From Streptomyces sp. NBC_01116 (GTDB lineage: Bacteria > Actinomycetota > Actinomycetes > Streptomycetales > Streptomycetaceae), in the NCBI RefSeq assembly GCF_041435495.1, contig NZ_CP108644.1, positions 6,061,501 through 6,125,500 of the forward strand: a stretch of 64,000 bases of DNA, read 5' to 3'. Below the pieces are notes generated by a model. It had not been told where the DNA came from. It searched no databases and worked only from the letters and a program-made list of their open reading frames with translations. Of the stretch, positions 21,162 through 32,179 are shown one piece after another (the stretch's first letter is position 1; each line of letters opens with the position of its first letter). The position numbers and the translations under genes were made by a program.

Positions 21162-23062
21162 CGGGCACTGCCCTCCTCGGCGGGGACCTGCTGGACGGGT
21201 GCGCTCACCGAAGCGGCGGGGCGCGGGTCGGCGGAGGCGTCCACCGGGCCGGCGGGCGCGTCTCCCGCACGGGCGACAGGCGGCCCGGGAACGGGCTCGT
21301 CCCCCGTGCCCGACATCAGCCAGGCGTACTCCGCGCTGTCGCGCAGCAGCTCCTGATGGGTGCCGACCGCGGCGATCCGGCCCCCCGACAGCAGCGCCAC
21401 CCGGTCGGCCAGCATCACGGTGGAGGGGCGGTGCGCCACGACCACCGCGGTCGTCCGCTCCAGGACCCGCCGCAGTGCGGCCTCCACCAGCGTCTCCGTG
21501 TGCACGTCCAGCGCGGACAGCGGGTCGTCCAGCACCAGGAAGCGCGGCTCCCCGACCACGGCGCGGGCCAGCGCGAGGCGCTGGCGCTGGCCGCCGGACA
21601 GGCTCAGGCCCTGCTCTCCGACCTCGGTGTCCAACCCCCGCGGCAGCGCGTGCACGAAGTCGGCCTGGGCCACCGACAGCGCCCGGCGCACCTGCTCCTC
21701 GTCCGCGCCCGCCGCGCCCATCGTCACGTTCTCGCCGACCGTCGCGGAGAACAGCGTCGGCTCCTCGAACGCCACCGAGACCAGCTCCCGCAGCCGCGAA
21801 CGCTCCATCGTGGCGATGTCCTCGCCGTCCAGCGTGATCCGGCCGCCGGTCACCTCGTGCAGCCGGGGCACCAGAGCGGTGAGTGTCGTCTTGCCCGACC
21901 CCGTACCCCCGACCAGGGCGAGCGTCTCGCCGGGCCGGACGTGCAGATCGATCCCGGCGAGGACCGGTGGCGAGCCCGGATCCGCGTCCGGGTAGCGGAC
22001 CTCGACGCCCTCGAACACCATCCCGGGGCCGGTGGCCGGCGCGCTCTCCCGAACGGCGACGGCCCCGGGCTCCTCCGCCACGTCCATCACCTCGAAATAC
22101 CGGTCGGTCGCGGTCGCCGACTCCTGGCTCATCGCCAGCAGGAAGCCGATCGACTCCACCGGCCAGCGCAGCGCGAGCGCCGTGGACAGGAACGCCACCA
22201 GCGTGCCCGCGGACAGCGTCCCGTCCGCCACCTGGATGGTGCCCAGCACCAGCGCCGCGCCGATCGCCAGCTCCGGGATCGCGGTGATCAGCGCCCAGAT
22301 CCCGGCGAGCAGCCGGGCCTTGCCCAGCTCCGTGGTGCGCAGCCGGTGCGACAGCGCCCGGAACGCCCGCGCCTGGCTGCGGTGCCGGCCGAAGCCCTTG
22401 ACGATGCGGATGCCCAGCACGCTCTCCTCGACGACCGTGGTGAGGTCGCCGACCTGGTCCTGGGCCCGGCGCGCGACCACCGAGTACTTCGTCTCGAACA
22501 GCGAGCACAGGATCATCAGCGGCACCGCGGGCGCCAGCAGCACCAGACCGAGCGTCCAGTCCTGGGCGAACAGGAGGACGAAACCGACCAGGATCGTGGT
22601 CGCGTTGACGACCAGGAAGGTCAGCGGGAACGCCAGGAACATCCGCAGCAGCATCAGGTCCGTCGTCCCGCGCGACAGCAGCTGACCCGAGGCCCAGCGG
22701 TCGTGGAACGCGACCGGCAGCCGTTGCAGATGGCGGTAGAGATCCGCCCGCATCGACGCCTCGACCCCGGCCAGCGGACGCGCCACCAGCCAGCGCCGGA
22801 ACCCGAACAGCAGCGCCTCCGCGATGCCCAGCAGCAGCAGGTACAGCGCCCCCAGCCACACCCCGCCCGGATCGCGGTCGGCGACGGGACCGTCCACCAT
22901 CCACTTCAGGACCAGCGGGATCACCAGCCCCAGGCAGGACGCCAGGATCGCCACGAAGGCGGCCGTGAACAGGCGCACCCGCACGGGTCGGACATAGGGC
23001 CACAGGCGCAGGAGGGAGCGCACGGCGGACCGGTCCGTGCGCTCTGCAGGCATTTTGGGCAT
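21158..23062 (-). CDS. ABC exporter half-transporter, first subunit (degenerate Walker B)
   Basis: 634 aa with TM domain and NBD. TM helices lie between about residues 25 and 300. The NBD shows Walker A GGTGSGKT, canonical signature LSLSGGQRQR and Walker B VLDDPLSALD, in which the catalytic Glu is Asp. The H-loop is VAHRPST. The degenerate Asp pairs with the partner's altered signature, giving the asymmetric sites of a heterodimeric exporter. A Pro/Ala-rich tail of about 50 residues follows the NBD. It is first in a two-gene operon; the start at 23062 is an ATG after GACGTAGAGTCGCCCCTG, with a second ATG three codons later. Confidence 0.92.
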   Translation of the reverse strand: MPKMPAERTDRSAVRSLLRLWPYVRPVRVRLFTAAFVAILASCLGLVIPLVLKWMVDGPVADRDPGGVWLGALYLLLLGIAEALLFGFRRWLVARPLAGVEASMRADLYRHLQRLPVAFHDRWASGQLLSRGTTDLMLLRMFLAFPLTFLVVNATTILVGFVLLFAQDWTLGLVLLAPAVPLMILCSLFETKYSVVARRAQDQVGDLTTVVEESVLGIRIVKGFGRHRSQARAFRALSHRLRTTELGKARLLAGIWALITAIPELAIGAALVLGTIQVADGTLSAGTLVAFLSTALALRWPVESIGFLLAMSQESATATDRYFEVMDVAEEPGAVAVRESAPATGPGMVFEGVEVRYPDADPGSPPVLAGIDLHVRPGETLALVGGTGSGKTTLTALVPRLHEVTGGRITLDGEDIATMERSRLRELVSVAFEEPTLFSATVGENVTMGAAGADEEQVRRALSVAQADFVHALPRGLDTEVGEQGLSLSGGQRQRLALARAVVGEPRFLVLDDPLSALDVHTETLVEAALRRVLERTTAVVVAHRPSTVMLADRVALLSGGRIAAVGTHQELLRDSAEYAWLMSGTGDEPVPGPPVARAGDAPAGPVDASADPRPAASVSAPVQQVPAEEGSAR

Positions 23063-23220
23063 CAGGGGCGACTCTACGTTTCACCACTGACATCGGTCCT
23101 GCCAATTTCCGCCGAACCCGGCCCTTCGCCGCCGGCGGTCGTACCCCGGGTCGGCCGATCGGCCGATGCGCCGTCGAGCGTGACGGCGGATACCGCCCGC
23201 GCCCGCCCGCCGGAACCCTG

Positions 23221-24144
23221 GTGGACATGGCAATCATCGAAGTCAACGGGGTACGCAAGACCTATGCGGGGCGTGCCGTGGTCGACGGCGTCTCCTTCTC
23301 CGTCGACGAGGGGGAGATCTTCGGCATCCTCGGCCCCAACGGGGCGGGCAAGACCACCACCGTCGAATGCGTGGAGGGCCTGCGCATCCCCGACGCGGGC
23401 GCCATCAGGGTCGCCGGGCTCGACCCCGTCGCCGACCACGACCGGGTCACGCGGCTGCTCGGCGCCCAGCTCCAGGAGAGCGAGCTCCAGGCCAAACTGA
23501 CCGTACGGGAGGCGCTGGAGCTCTACACCGCCTTCTATCCGGCCCCCGCCGACTGGCGGCCGCTCGCGGAGCGGCTCGGCCTGGCGGACCGGCTCACCAC
23601 CCGCTTCGCCAAGCTGTCCGGCGGCCAGAAGCAGCGCCTGTTCATCGCCCTCGCCCTGATCGGCGGTCCGAAGGTCGTCGTGCTCGACGAGCTGACCACC
23701 GGCCTCGACCCGCGCGCCCGCCGCGACACCTGGAAGCTCATCGAGGAGATCCGCGACAGCGGGGTGACCGTCCTGCTCGTCACCCACTTCATGGAGGAGG
23801 CCCAGCGCCTCTGCGACCGGATCGCCGTCATCGACCGGGGCAAGGTCGTCGCCCTGGACACCCCGAGCGGGCTGATCCGGCAGGCGGCCGGCTCCACGGT
23901 CATCTCCTTCGTGCCCTCCCAGGTGCTCACCGGTCCCGCCCTCGGCCGGCTCACCGCGCTTCCCGGCATCGCTTCCGTGACCCCGCCCGACCGCGAGGGG
24001 GCGCTCACGCTGCACGGCACCGACGAGACGTTCACCCCGTTCGTCGCCCTGCTCGCCGAACTCGGCGTCACCGCCCGGCAGCTGCGCATCACCGAGACCA
24101 GCCTCGACGAAGCCTTCCTCGACCTCACCGGACAGGACGCCTGA
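23221..24144 (+). CDS. ABC transporter ATP-binding protein (DrrA-like)
   Basis: 307 aa cytoplasmic ATPase. It has Walker A GPNGAGKTTT, signature KLSGGQKQRL, Walker B VVVLDELTTGLD and H-loop LVTHFMEEA. The roughly 90-residue C-terminal region (FVPSQVLTG onward) is the DUF4162-type domain found in DrrA-like drug exporters. Start is GTG 23221, or the ATG two codons later; no good ribosome site precedes either. The permease starts one base after its stop, so they form an export complex. A sensor kinase and a response regulator follow in the same operon, suggesting the exporter is under their control or supplies their signal. Confidence 0.9.
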   Translation: MDMAIIEVNGVRKTYAGRAVVDGVSFSVDEGEIFGILGPNGAGKTTTVECVEGLRIPDAGAIRVAGLDPVADHDRVTRLLGAQLQESELQAKLTVREALELYTAFYPAPADWRPLAERLGLADRLTTRFAKLSGGQKQRLFIALALIGGPKVVVLDELTTGLDPRARRDTWKLIEEIRDSGVTVLLVTHFMEEAQRLCDRIAVIDRGKVVALDTPSGLIRQAAGSTVISFVPSQVLTGPALGRLTALPGIASVTPPDREGALTLHGTDETFTPFVALLAELGVTARQLRITETSLDEAFLDLTGQDA

Positions 24145-24145
24145 C

Positions 24146-24946
24146 ATGCAGACCGAGACCACCACCGCATCTGCCACCGCCCCCACGCCCCGCGTCACCC
24201 GACGACGCGGCCCCGCGGCCGCCGTCCTGATCGCCGAGACCCGGCTCTTCCTCCGCGAACCGGGCAACCTGTTCTGGATCTTCGCCTTCCCCTCCGTTCT
24301 CCTGGTGATCCTCGGCTTCATCCCCGCCTTCAAGGAGGCGCAGGACGACCTCGGCGGACGGCGCGTCATCGACCTGTACGTCCCCATCTCGATCCTGCTC
24401 GCCTTGATCACGGCGGCGGTCCAGGCGATGCCGCCGGTCCTCACCGCCTACCGCGAGCGCGGCATCCTGCGCCGGATGTCCGCCACTCCGGTGCGGCCCT
24501 CCGCCCTGCTCGGTGCCCAGATCCTGCTGCACGGCGCGGCCTGCCTCGCCTCCGCAGTCCTCGTCACCGCCGTCGGCCGGATCGCCTACGGGGTCGCGCT
24601 GCCCGAACAGCTCCCCGGCTATCTGCTGGCGCTGCTGCTCGCCGTCGCCGCCGTGCTGACCCTGGGCTCCATGATCTGCGCCCTGTCCCGGACGACGAAG
24701 GCGGCCACCGCGTTCGGCACGGGCGCCTACCTCGTGATGATGTTCAGCGCCGGGGTGTGGCTGCCCGTCCAGACGATGCCCGACGCCCTGCGCCGCATCG
24801 TGGAGATCACCCCGTTGGGAGCCGCCTCCCAGGCGCTGGAGCAGGCCGCGTCCGGGAGCTGGCCGGGCTGGATCCACCTTCTGGTCCTCGCCCTGTGGAC
24901 CGCGGCTCTGGGCACCGCGGCCGGTCGACTCTTCCGGTGGCAGTGA
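24146..24946 (+). CDS. ABC-2 type permease (DrrB-like)
   Basis: 266 aa integral membrane protein with six predicted helices, starting after a 25-residue Thr/Ala/Arg-rich cytoplasmic leader. The segment LTAYRERGILRRMSATPVRP is characteristic of the ABC-2 permease cytoplasmic loop. It starts one base after the ATPase stop and its own stop TGA lies next to the start of the kinase gene. It forms the membrane part of a drug- or lipid-type exporter with the preceding ATPase. Confidence 0.9.
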   Translation: MQTETTTASATAPTPRVTRRRGPAAAVLIAETRLFLREPGNLFWIFAFPSVLLVILGFIPAFKEAQDDLGGRRVIDLYVPISILLALITAAVQAMPPVLTAYRERGILRRMSATPVRPSALLGAQILLHGAACLASAVLVTAVGRIAYGVALPEQLPGYLLALLLAVAAVLTLGSMICALSRTTKAATAFGTGAYLVMMFSAGVWLPVQTMPDALRRIVEITPLGAASQALEQAASGSWPGWIHLLVLALWTAALGTAAGRLFRWQ

Positions 24947-24960
24947 CGGAGACTGCCGGA

Positions 24961-26310
24961 ATGACGTTGCCGCCCCGCTTCTCGTACCCGTCGGGTGCGA
25001 CAGGGCCCCGCACCATCGAGGACCGCTGGGAGCAGTTCTACCGGTACGGTCCCTACGCCGTCCTCACCCTGTCCGCCCTCGTCGGGGGCGTCGCCGCCGA
25101 CCTGATCATGACCCGTACCGAGATGTACGTCGCCGGGGTCCTCGTCGTGGCGGCGTACGGGCTCCAGTTCTGGTGGGGCCGGGCCCGCCCGCGTACCGCT
25201 CCCGGCGCCCCGGCCGGGGTGGCCTACTACGGCGCCCGGACCGTCCTGGCCTTCGCGCTGTCCTGGCTCAACCCATTCTTCGCGGTCTACGCGGCGCTCA
25301 ACTACTTCGACGTCGAGCCCCTGCTGCCCAAGCGCTTCGTCCGCGTCGGGCTGCTCATCACCGCCGTCACCCTGGCCGGTTCGCAGAGCGGAGGCCTGCC
25401 GCCCGCCTCGTTGATGAACTGGGTCGCCTTCTGCGTGCTCTACATCGTCAACGCCACCCTCGCCCTCTTCTTCTGGCACGTCGGCATGAGGGAGGAGGAG
25501 AAGGCCCGCATCCAGGTCGAGACCATCGCCGAGCTGGAGCGCACCAACGTCCGGCTGGAGCGGGCCATGGCGGAGAACGCGGCCCTGCACGCCCAACTCC
25601 TCGTCCAGGCCCGGGAGGCCGGGGTCGACGACGAGCGGCGCCGGCTCGCCGCCGAGATCCACGACACCCTCGCCCAGGGCCTCACCGGGATCATCGCCCA
25701 GCTCCAGGTCGTCACCTCCCTGACGGACCGCGATCCGGGGACCGCCCGCGTCCACCTGGAGCGGGCCGCCGCGCTCGCCCGCCACAGCCTCGGCGAGGCC
25801 CGCCGCTCCGTGCACAACCTGGCCCCCGTCGCCCTGGAGCACGACGAGTTGGCCGGAGCGCTGGAGAAGACCGTCGCCGACTGGGCCGAACAGCACCGCG
25901 TCCGGGCCGACTTCACCGTCACCGGCACCGTCGAACCGGTCCACGACGAGATCGCCGCCACCCTGCTGCGCATCGCGGGCGAGGCCCTCGCCAACGCCGG
26001 CCGGCACGCCGGGGCCTCCCGGGTCGGGGTCACGCTGTCCTTCATGGACGACGAACTGGCCCTGGACGTACGGGACGACGGGCGCGGCTTCGACCCTGCG
26101 GCCGCGGCCCCGGCCGACCGCACCGGCGGCTTCGGCCTCGGCGGGATGCGGGCCCGCGCGGAGCGCATCGCGGGCGCGGTCGAGGTGGAGTCGGAACCGG
26201 GTGGCGGCACGGCGGTATCGGCCAGGGTCCCCCTGGTCAGGCACCCCCTGAACAGCACCGCGGCGGCCCCTGGCCAGACACCTCCGACCCGCCGTACGGT
26301 GCGGTCATGA
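24961..26310 (+). CDS. Sensor histidine kinase (NarL/DesK type, HisKA_3)
   Basis: 449 aa. Four to six N-terminal TM helices (about residues 25-170) form a membrane sensor without a large extracellular domain. A coiled coil follows (KARIQVETIAELERTNVRLE). The phospho-accepting His is at about residue 234 in RRLAAEIHDTLAQGLTGI. The ATPase domain has the N box EALANAGRHAGA and G boxes DDGRGFD and GGFGLGGMRARAE. The ATG at 24961 has GGAG nine bases upstream. A GTG at 24943 overlapping the permease stop is an alternative. It overlaps its response regulator by ATGA. A kinase next to an ABC-2 exporter suggests sensing of membrane stress or the exported compound. Confidence 0.93.
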   Translation: MTLPPRFSYPSGATGPRTIEDRWEQFYRYGPYAVLTLSALVGGVAADLIMTRTEMYVAGVLVVAAYGLQFWWGRARPRTAPGAPAGVAYYGARTVLAFALSWLNPFFAVYAALNYFDVEPLLPKRFVRVGLLITAVTLAGSQSGGLPPASLMNWVAFCVLYIVNATLALFFWHVGMREEEKARIQVETIAELERTNVRLERAMAENAALHAQLLVQAREAGVDDERRRLAAEIHDTLAQGLTGIIAQLQVVTSLTDRDPGTARVHLERAAALARHSLGEARRSVHNLAPVALEHDELAGALEKTVADWAEQHRVRADFTVTGTVEPVHDEIAATLLRIAGEALANAGRHAGASRVGVTLSFMDDELALDVRDDGRGFDPAAAAPADRTGGFGLGGMRARAERIAGAVEVESEPGGGTAVSARVPLVRHPLNSTAAAPGQTPPTRRTVRS

Positions 26311-26957
26311 CCGAGAACGCCGCCCGCACCATCAGCCTCGTCGTCGTCGACGACCACCCGGTCGTCCGGGACGGACTGCGCGGCATGTTCGCCGCCGCAC
26401 CCGGATTCGAGGTCCTCGGCGAGGCGTCGAACGGCGTCGACGCCCTCACGGCCGTCGAACGCCTCGACCCCGACGTCGTCCTGATGGACCTGCGGATGCC
26501 CGGCGGCGGGGGAGTGGCGGCCATCGCGGAGCTGACCCGGCGCGGCGCGCGCTCGAAGGTCCTGGTGCTGACCACGTACGACACCGACTCCGACACCCTG
26601 CCCGCGATCGAGGCGGGCGCGACCGGCTACCTCCTCAAGGACGCGCCGCGCGAGGAGCTGTTCGCGGCCGTCCGGGCCGCAGCCGACGGGCGCGGCGTCC
26701 TGTCGCCCGCCGTCGCCTCCCGGCTGATGACCCGGGTCCGCACCCCCGCCGGCCCCGCCGAGACGTCCCTGTCGGCCCGCGAGCGCGAGGTGCTGGTCCT
26801 GGTGGCGCGGGGCACCACCAACCGGGAGATCGCCGCCGAGCTGTTCATCAGCGAGGCGACCGTGAAGACCCACCTCACCCATGTCTTCGCCAAACTGGGC
26901 GCCAAGGACCGGGCCGCCGCCGTCGCCGTCGGCTACGACCGGGGCATCCTCGGCTGA
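26307..26957 (+). CDS. NarL/LuxR-family response regulator
   Basis: 216 aa. The receiver has the acidic pair VVVDDHPVVRDGL, phospho-acceptor D61 (VVLMDLRMP), Thr in VLVLTTYD and Lys in GYLLKDAP, so it is a complete phosphorylatable receiver. The C-terminal LuxR helix-turn-helix is LSAREREVLVLVARGTTNREIAAELFISEATVKTHLTHVF (shown here as key segments SAREREVL, TNREIAAEL and ATVKTHL). It overlaps the kinase by ATGA and is the last gene of the exporter operon. The likely target is its own operon. Confidence 0.94.
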   Translation: MTENAARTISLVVVDDHPVVRDGLRGMFAAAPGFEVLGEASNGVDALTAVERLDPDVVLMDLRMPGGGGVAAIAELTRRGARSKVLVLTTYDTDSDTLPAIEAGATGYLLKDAPREELFAAVRAAADGRGVLSPAVASRLMTRVRTPAGPAETSLSAREREVLVLVARGTTNREIAAELFISEATVKTHLTHVFAKLGAKDRAAAVAVGYDRGILG

Positions 26958-26972
26958 TCCGGGCCCCTCGCT

Positions 26973-29231
<2,259 letters not shown>

Positions 29232-29382
29232 CGTGTCGCCTCCCGCGGCTCGTGGGACGGGCACCTACGCGTGGCGCGCGGCGTCCCGGCCGCGGCCTCT
29301 TCGGGTAGTCCTCCCCTCTGTTCTGCCCACCGGGCGGCCCGCACTCACGTTTCCCCCGACCGGCCCTGGTCGTTGGGGGAGC

Positions 29383-30624
29383 GTGAACCAGACAGCGAAG
29401 AGCGCACGGGCCGGCTCGGCCGCCGTGCTGACATGGGCAGGACTGCTGACCGTGCTGGCCCTTCTGACCGGCTGCACCGACGCCCGGGAGGCCGTGTTCA
29501 ACGGCAAGGCGTGGTCCTCCGGCGACGCGATCGGCGTCTTCCCGGAGGACGGCGCCAAGGACGTCGACGAGGAGACCCGCATCGCCGTGAAGGTCCCCGA
29601 CGGGCGGCTGGAGAGCGTGAAGGTCATGCGGATCGAGGACGCGCAGCGGCAGACGGTGGCCGGGCGCATCGCCGACGACGGGAGGTCCTGGAAGCCGGAG
29701 CCCGCCGCGGGACGGCTCGCCCTCGCCGCGAAGTACAGCATCGACGCGGTGGCCGTGGACGGGGAGGGCCGCCGCTCCGCCCGGCACTCCACGTTCACCA
29801 CGCTCGTCCCCGAGCACCGCTTCATCGGGTACTTCAAACCGGAGAACCGGTCCACCGTGGGCACCGGCATGATCGTCTCCTTCTCCTTCAACCGCCCGAT
29901 CTCCGACCGGGCCGCGGTGGAGAAGGCCATCCGGGTGACGTCCGATCCGATGGTGGAGGTCTCCGGCCACTGGTTCGGCGAGGACCGGCTCGACTTCCGC
30001 CCGAAGGCGTACTGGAAGCCCGGCACCGAGGTCACCGTCGACATCGGGCTGCGCGACGTCGAGGGCGCCCCGGGCGTCTACGGCGGCCAGGACAAGAGAG
30101 TCGTCTTCACGGTCGGCCGCTCCCAGGTCTCCCTGGTCGACGCGGAGAAGAAGACCATGGAGGTGCGCCGGGACGGCGAGCTCGTGGATACGGTGCCGAT
30201 CACCGCGGGGGCCCCGAAGACGACCACGTACAACGGGAGGATGGTGGTCACCGAGATGCACGAGGTGACCCGGATGAACGGGGCCACGGTCGGCTTCACG
30301 GACAAGAAGGGCAAGGGCGAGTACGACATCAAGGACGTGCCGCACGCGATCCGGCTCACCGAGTCCGGCACCTTCCTGCACGGCAACTACTGGGCCGACG
30401 AATCCGTCTTCGGCGAGGAGAACGTCAGCCACGGCTGCGTCGGACTGCGCGACGCCAAGGGCGGCAGCGGCTCCACCCCCGGCGGCTGGTTCTTCGACCG
30501 GACCCTGATCGGCGACGTGGTCGAGGTGGTCAACTCCCGGGACAAGAAGGTCGCTCCGGACAACGGGCTCAGCGGCTGGAACCTCGGCTGGAAGAAGTGG
30601 AAGGCAGGCTCCGCCCTGCGCTGA
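29383..30624 (+). CDS. Lipoprotein L,D-transpeptidase (first of a tandem pair)
   Basis: 413 aa. A lipoprotein signal peptide ends in the lipobox LLTGC. Two immunoglobulin-like domains follow (about residues 40-240) and then the YkuD catalytic domain with HGNYWADES and SHGCVGL, with Cys at about 352. Such enzymes make 3-3 peptide cross-links in actinobacterial peptidoglycan or attach proteins, outside the membrane. The architecture matches mycobacterial LdtMt2-type enzymes. The GTG at 29383 follows TTGGGGGAGC; an in-frame extension upstream has no signal peptide. It is a close paralogue of the next gene. Confidence 0.93.
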   Translation: MNQTAKSARAGSAAVLTWAGLLTVLALLTGCTDAREAVFNGKAWSSGDAIGVFPEDGAKDVDEETRIAVKVPDGRLESVKVMRIEDAQRQTVAGRIADDGRSWKPEPAAGRLALAAKYSIDAVAVDGEGRRSARHSTFTTLVPEHRFIGYFKPENRSTVGTGMIVSFSFNRPISDRAAVEKAIRVTSDPMVEVSGHWFGEDRLDFRPKAYWKPGTEVTVDIGLRDVEGAPGVYGGQDKRVVFTVGRSQVSLVDAEKKTMEVRRDGELVDTVPITAGAPKTTTYNGRMVVTEMHEVTRMNGATVGFTDKKGKGEYDIKDVPHAIRLTESGTFLHGNYWADESVFGEENVSHGCVGLRDAKGGSGSTPGGWFFDRTLIGDVVEVVNSRDKKVAPDNGLSGWNLGWKKWKAGSALR

Positions 30625-30737
30625 GGCCCCGGCCCCTCTCGTCTGTCGCCCGCACCCCGCCGCTCCACTCCGGTACCCCGCGCCACCTGCACAACTGCCC
30701 GGACCACTGGTACGGAACGGTGACAATCCGGGGGGAG

Positions 30738-30765
30738 TTCACCCCGCTCGCGATGTGATTATCTT
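30738..30765 (+). promoter_or_regulatory. Candidate promoter of the second L,D-transpeptidase
   Basis: TTCACC (30738-30743) and TATCTT (30760-30765) with a 16-bp spacer, leaving a leader of about 70 bases before GTG 30842. It is the most consensus-like -10 in the inter-paralogue gap and suggests the two paralogues can be expressed separately. Confidence 0.4.
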
Positions 30766-30841
30766 GCGGCGGCGCGCATGTTCGGCGCGCGGGGGTGCGG
30801 GCCACGGCGGGAGCCGGGCCGTGCGAGGGGAGACGACCACA

Positions 30842-32086
30842 GTGAACGGGCAGCCGATATCGGGGGCATCGGCCGGGGCGAGCGGGAAGCGGCACGGACC
30901 GGGGCTTCTGGCCCTGGTCCTGGGAGCACTGCTGTTGCTGGTGACGGCGTGCGGCGGCGGTGACGCCGGTGCGGGGGACGGGAAGGGGCCGGCGGGCAGC
31001 GCGAAGAACAAGGACACGGCCGCCTCGCAGGCGGTGGTGGCCATCGCGCCCGAGGACGGCGCGGAGTCCGTGGCGACCAGCGGTGCGCTGAAGATCGGTG
31101 CCACGCAGGGCAAGCTGACCACGGTGAAGGTCTCCGACCCCAAGGGCAACGAGGTCGAGGGCGAGATCGCGGCCGACGGCGCGAGCTGGACGCCCGAGCG
31201 GCATCTCGCCGCCTCCACCAAGTACGCGGTGCACGCGGTGGCGAAGGACGCGGAGGGACGCGAGTCGGCGAAGGACACCACCTTCACCACGCTCGTCCCG
31301 GCGAACACCTTCATCGGGCACTACACACCGGAGGACGGCTCGACCGTCGGGGTCGGTATGCCGGTCTCCATCAACTTCACCCGGGGCATCACCGACCCCG
31401 ACGCGGTGGAGCGGGCGATCAAGGTGACGGCCGAGCCGGCCGTCGAGATCGAGGGCCACTGGTTCGGGAACGACCGTCTCGACTTCCGCCCGGAGAAGTA
31501 CTGGGCGGCGGGCACCAAGGTGACCGTCGACCTCAACCTCGACGGCGTCGAGGGGCGGCCGGGCGTCTACGGCAAGCAGGCCAAGAAGGTGTCGTTCACC
31601 ATCGGCCGCAGCCAGGTCTCCACCGTCGACGCGAGCGCGAAGCGGATGAAGGTGGTCCGCGACGGCGAGCAGATCAAGGACATCCCGATCTCCGCGGGCG
31701 CCCCGGCGACGACCACGTACAACGGGCAGATGGTCATCAGCGAGAAGCTCAAGGTGACCCGGATGAACGGCGACACCGTCGGCTTCGGCGGCGAGTACGA
31801 CATCAAGGACGTGCCGCACGCCATGCGGCTGTCCACCTCGGGCACCTTCCTGCACGGCAACTACTGGGGCGCGTCCTCCATCTTCGGCAACTCCAACACC
31901 AGCCACGGCTGCGTCGGTCTGCGGGACGTGCGCGGCGGTTACGACAACCAGACGCCGGCGGCCTGGTTCTACAACAAGTCGCTGATCGGCGACGTGGTCA
32001 TCGTGAAGAACTCCCACGACAAGACCATCCAGCCCGACAACGGCCTCAACGGCTGGAACATGGACTGGGAGGAGTGGAGGAAGTAG
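30842..32086 (+). CDS. Lipoprotein L,D-transpeptidase (second of a tandem pair)
   Basis: 414 aa. The lipobox LVTAC is followed by a Gly/Ala/Lys-rich tether, two Ig-like domains and a YkuD domain with HGNYWGASS and SHGCVGL (Cys about 357), ending in a Trp-rich tail GWNMDWEEW. Long stretches match the preceding gene, such as HWFG-DRLDFRP and SAGAP-TTTYNG, so the pair arose by tandem duplication. Start GTG 30842 follows GGGGAG. It cross-links peptidoglycan outside the membrane. Main differences from its neighbour are the longer tether and absence of the DKKGKG insertion before EYDIKDVPHA. Confidence 0.94.
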   Translation: MNGQPISGASAGASGKRHGPGLLALVLGALLLLVTACGGGDAGAGDGKGPAGSAKNKDTAASQAVVAIAPEDGAESVATSGALKIGATQGKLTTVKVSDPKGNEVEGEIAADGASWTPERHLAASTKYAVHAVAKDAEGRESAKDTTFTTLVPANTFIGHYTPEDGSTVGVGMPVSINFTRGITDPDAVERAIKVTAEPAVEIEGHWFGNDRLDFRPEKYWAAGTKVTVDLNLDGVEGRPGVYGKQAKKVSFTIGRSQVSTVDASAKRMKVVRDGEQIKDIPISAGAPATTTYNGQMVISEKLKVTRMNGDTVGFGGEYDIKDVPHAMRLSTSGTFLHGNYWGASSIFGNSNTSHGCVGLRDVRGGYDNQTPAAWFYNKSLIGDVVIVKNSHDKTIQPDNGLNGWNMDWEEWRK

Positions 32087-32112
32087 GACTTCCCTCCGCC
32101 CACCGATCGACC

Positions 32113-32153
32113 CGGCGGGCCCGGTGCTGTGACCAACGGCACCGGGCCCGCCG
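32113..32153 (+). terminator. Terminator after the L,D-transpeptidase pair
   Basis: A perfect 15-bp stem CGGCGGGCCCGGTGC with its complement and an 11-base loop, 27 bases after the stop. Confidence 0.8.
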
Positions 32154-32179
32154 GCGTTAGCGGTGGTTAACCTCTAGGC

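Noticed and set aside
19281-23258. A single 1325-codon open frame across both ABC genes
   Set aside because: The frame codes for the second half-transporter only up to 21161; beyond it the frame is an antisense-type shadow of the first subunit, which lies in another frame with full motifs.
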